This document shows positions 31,504 through 32,970 of a stretch of DNA of 32,970 bases, in pieces. A program made the translations under genes and the position numbers. Location: positions 1-32,970 of the forward strand of contig JAGQHH010000018.1 of NCBI GenBank assembly GCA_020431945.1, given 5' to 3'. The notes below the pieces were generated by a model. That model was not told the origin of the DNA. It made no database searches and saw only the letters and a program-made list of their open reading frames with translations. Position 1 is the first letter of the stretch. Each line of letters opens with the position of its first letter. This stretch comes from Cyanobacteria bacterium HKST-UBA02. Lineage in GTDB: Bacteria > Cyanobacteriota > Vampirovibrionia > Obscuribacterales > Obscuribacteraceae.

Positions 31504-32224
31504 ACTCTTTCAATGACCTGATAAAGAGCCTGTCCTCCTCACTGAGATCGGCTTTCTCGATAAGGTCGGGTCGACGCTCCATGGTGCGTTTGAGCGCTTC
31601 CTGCCGGCGCCAGCGAGCCACCGCCTTATGATCGCCGGAGCGCACGATCTCGGGCACCAGCATGCCCCGGAATTCGGCTGGCTTGGTGTATTGCGGACCT
31701 TCGAGCAGTCCGTCGGTAAAGGACTCTTCGACAATGGAGGCGCTCTTGCCCACCACTCCGGGCACCAGGCGCGCGACAGCATCGATCACAACCATGGCGG
31801 CGAGCTCTCCGCCGGTGAGAACATAGTCCCCGATCGAAACCTCCATGGTGGCCAGGGCCCGGATACGCTCGTCGAAGCCTTCATAGTGCCCGCAGAGGAT
31901 GGTTATCTGCCGGCTTTCGGACAGATCCACCGCGATCCGCTGCTCGAACGGCCTTCCCTGAGGGGACATCAGAAGGACCGGCGATCCTTCGGACCTTTCT
32001 ATCGACTCGAATGACGCATAAAATGGCTCCGGTTTGAGGACCATTCCCGCCCCGCCACCATATGGAGTGTCATCGACTTTTCTGTACTTGTCGCCGCAAA
32101 AGCTCCTGGGGTTGACGGAATTCACCAGAATTCTGCCGGCCCTGGCTCCCCGGCCTACGATGCTGGTCGCACAATAGGACTCGATGAGCTCCGGAAAGAG
32201 AGTAATGACGTCGAAGGTAAGCAT
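31502..32224 (-). CDS. trmD: tRNA (guanine(37)-N1)-methyltransferase TrmD
   Basis: A 240-residue SPOUT methyltransferase that makes m1G37 in tRNAs with G36 and prevents +1 frameshifting. It is recognised by MLTFDVITLFPELI at the start, DDTPYGGGAGMVLKPEP, the knotted SAM site LCGHYEGFDERI and SIGDYVLTGGELAA, and the C-terminal tRNA-binding part YTKPAEFRGMLVPE, SGDHKAVARWRR. The length is normal. There is no SD at the ATG. The usual partners (rpsP, rimM, rplS) are not adjacent on the side visible here; the gene is alone. Its stop codon overlaps the end of rnpB by 2 bp. Confidence 0.97.
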   Translation of the reverse strand: MLTFDVITLFPELIESYCATSIVGRGARAGRILVNSVNPRSFCGDKYRKVDDTPYGGGAGMVLKPEPFYASFESIERSEGSPVLLMSPQGRPFEQRIAVDLSESRQITILCGHYEGFDERIRALATMEVSIGDYVLTGGELAAMVVIDAVARLVPGVVGKSASIVEESFTDGLLEGPQYTKPAEFRGMLVPEIVRSGDHKAVARWRRQEALKRTMERRPDLIEKADLSEEDRLFIRSLKE

Positions 32225-32405
32225 GACGACAAGAGTTTAGCCGAGGCAGGCTCGGTCTGCAACGACACCGCCTCCGGACCTCACCCAAGTCTTAATATGA
32301 AAACGCCTGCCAGCGCGATTAGGAGCCCTCAGTTAGGGGAATTCAGATCAATAGGCGGCACTCGGAATCTGGCGAGATTCGGTGTCCTTTTATGGAGAGG
32401 CGGCG

Positions 32406-32970
32406 TTGGAATCCAACTGGGAAAAACTGAAACTCGAGGCCAACCATGCTGTCGGCCGGGGCGATTTCGCAGCTGCAGCAGACCTCTGGGTGCAGGCCCT
32501 GGAAGCCCTGGATTCGATTCCCGACGAAGACGCCCGGGTAGCTCTCACCCTCGATCGCCTCGCCGACTGTCTCTGCAAGCAGAACCGCAAAGCCCAGGCA
32601 GTTCCCGTTCTCGAGTACTGTGTCGACCTCAAGGAGCGAGTTCTCGGTGGCGACCATATCGAGCTAGCCAACACTCTCAACAACCTCGCAGAGGTCTTCT
32701 ACTCCATGGGGATGTTCCAGAAAGCCCAGCCGCTTTCGGAGCGAATGATGTCCATCTACGAGCAGGTCTTCGGAAGCGAGCACCTCGGCCTGGCAATGAT
32801 CGCTACATTCCTGGCGCTCATTTATCACGGACAGAAAGACTTTCAGAAAGCCGAGCCCCTGTATAAGAGGGCACTGAGCATCAAGCAGAAAGTCCTTGGT
32901 TACAACCACTCCGAAGTGGCTCTGCTGATCGAGAACTATGCTGCTCTCCTCTATGAGACCAACCGCTCGG
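32406..32970 (+). CDS. TPR-repeat protein, kinesin-light-chain type (cut by window end)
   Basis: An open frame from a TTG at 32406 runs past the window end (at least 188 codons). The TTG is preceded by GGAGAGG at about 6 nt, and no in-frame ATG gives a better start. The protein begins MESNWEKLKLEANHAVGRGD and contains 42-residue TPR repeats of the kinesin-light-chain style: HIELANTLNNLAEVFYSMG followed by KAQPLSERMMSIYEQVFG, then HLGLAMIATFLALIYHGQK followed by KAEPLYKRALSIKQKVLG. It should be a protein-protein interaction scaffold. No signal peptide is present. Confidence 0.85.
   Translation, partial: MESNWEKLKLEANHAVGRGDFAAAADLWVQALEALDSIPDEDARVALTLDRLADCLCKQNRKAQAVPVLEYCVDLKERVLGGDHIELANTLNNLAEVFYSMGMFQKAQPLSERMMSIYEQVFGSEHLGLAMIATFLALIYHGQKDFQKAEPLYKRALSIKQKVLGYNHSEVALLIENYAALLYETNRS

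Noticed and set aside
1..32970. CRISPR arrays, insertion sequences, prophage genes
   Set aside because: No regularly spaced repeats, transposase or integrase motifs, or phage structural genes were seen on either strand.

Overview
The window reads as an ordinary chromosomal stretch of a mid-to-high-GC bacterium carrying one unusual accessory block. I see no phage genes, transposases, CRISPR arrays or tRNAs. A type A RNase P RNA, TrmD and a four-domain S1 protein mark it as chromosome. A Ser/Thr kinase with paired Cys motifs and TPRs, several small unknown proteins and a kinesin-light-chain-like TPR protein suggest the non-photosynthetic sister lineage of cyanobacteria (Melainabacteria/Vampirovibrionia, Obscuribacter-like). 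That placement is an impression from protein style and was not tested by any search.

Layout. 1-3663: intergenic hairpin repeats, then minus-strand genes for an MgtE magnesium transporter, a small basic protein, a metallophosphoesterase and an HD-domain protein. 4119-18335: an amino-acid-chemistry island. It holds a CMD-family protein plus a class III aminotransferase (plus strand), a D-amino-acid-oxidase-like flavoprotein (plus), and a tight five-gene minus-strand operon. In transcription order that operon encodes a fused PLP fold-I/fold-II enzyme, a DAP-decarboxylase-like PLP enzyme, a short-chain dehydrogenase, a cystathionine-synthase-like PLP enzyme and a second DAO-like flavoprotein. Divergent from it are a PepSY-type membrane protein and a small 2Fe-2S-like protein, followed by a class I aminotransferase. 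This block is the best candidate for an undescribed system. The enzyme mix resembles pathways that build diamino acids or amino-polycarboxylate metal chelators, but no product can be read from the sequence.

18418-25267: small secreted and membrane proteins, a Ser/Thr kinase with two N-terminal Cys modules, a soluble PAS histidine kinase and an OmpR-type regulator arranged tail to tail, and two unknown genes. 25867-29444: a PlsC-like acyltransferase and a three-gene sulfur-carrier operon (BNR-repeat protein, CysO/MoaD-like carrier, MoeZ-like E1 enzyme with rhodanese domain). 29616-32970: S1 protein, rnpB, trmD and the start of a TPR gene cut by the window end.

One cross-window pattern stands out. 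A 17-bp dyad, roughly TACTA-N7-TAGTA, lies about 9-20 bp beyond six different intrinsic terminators on both strands.
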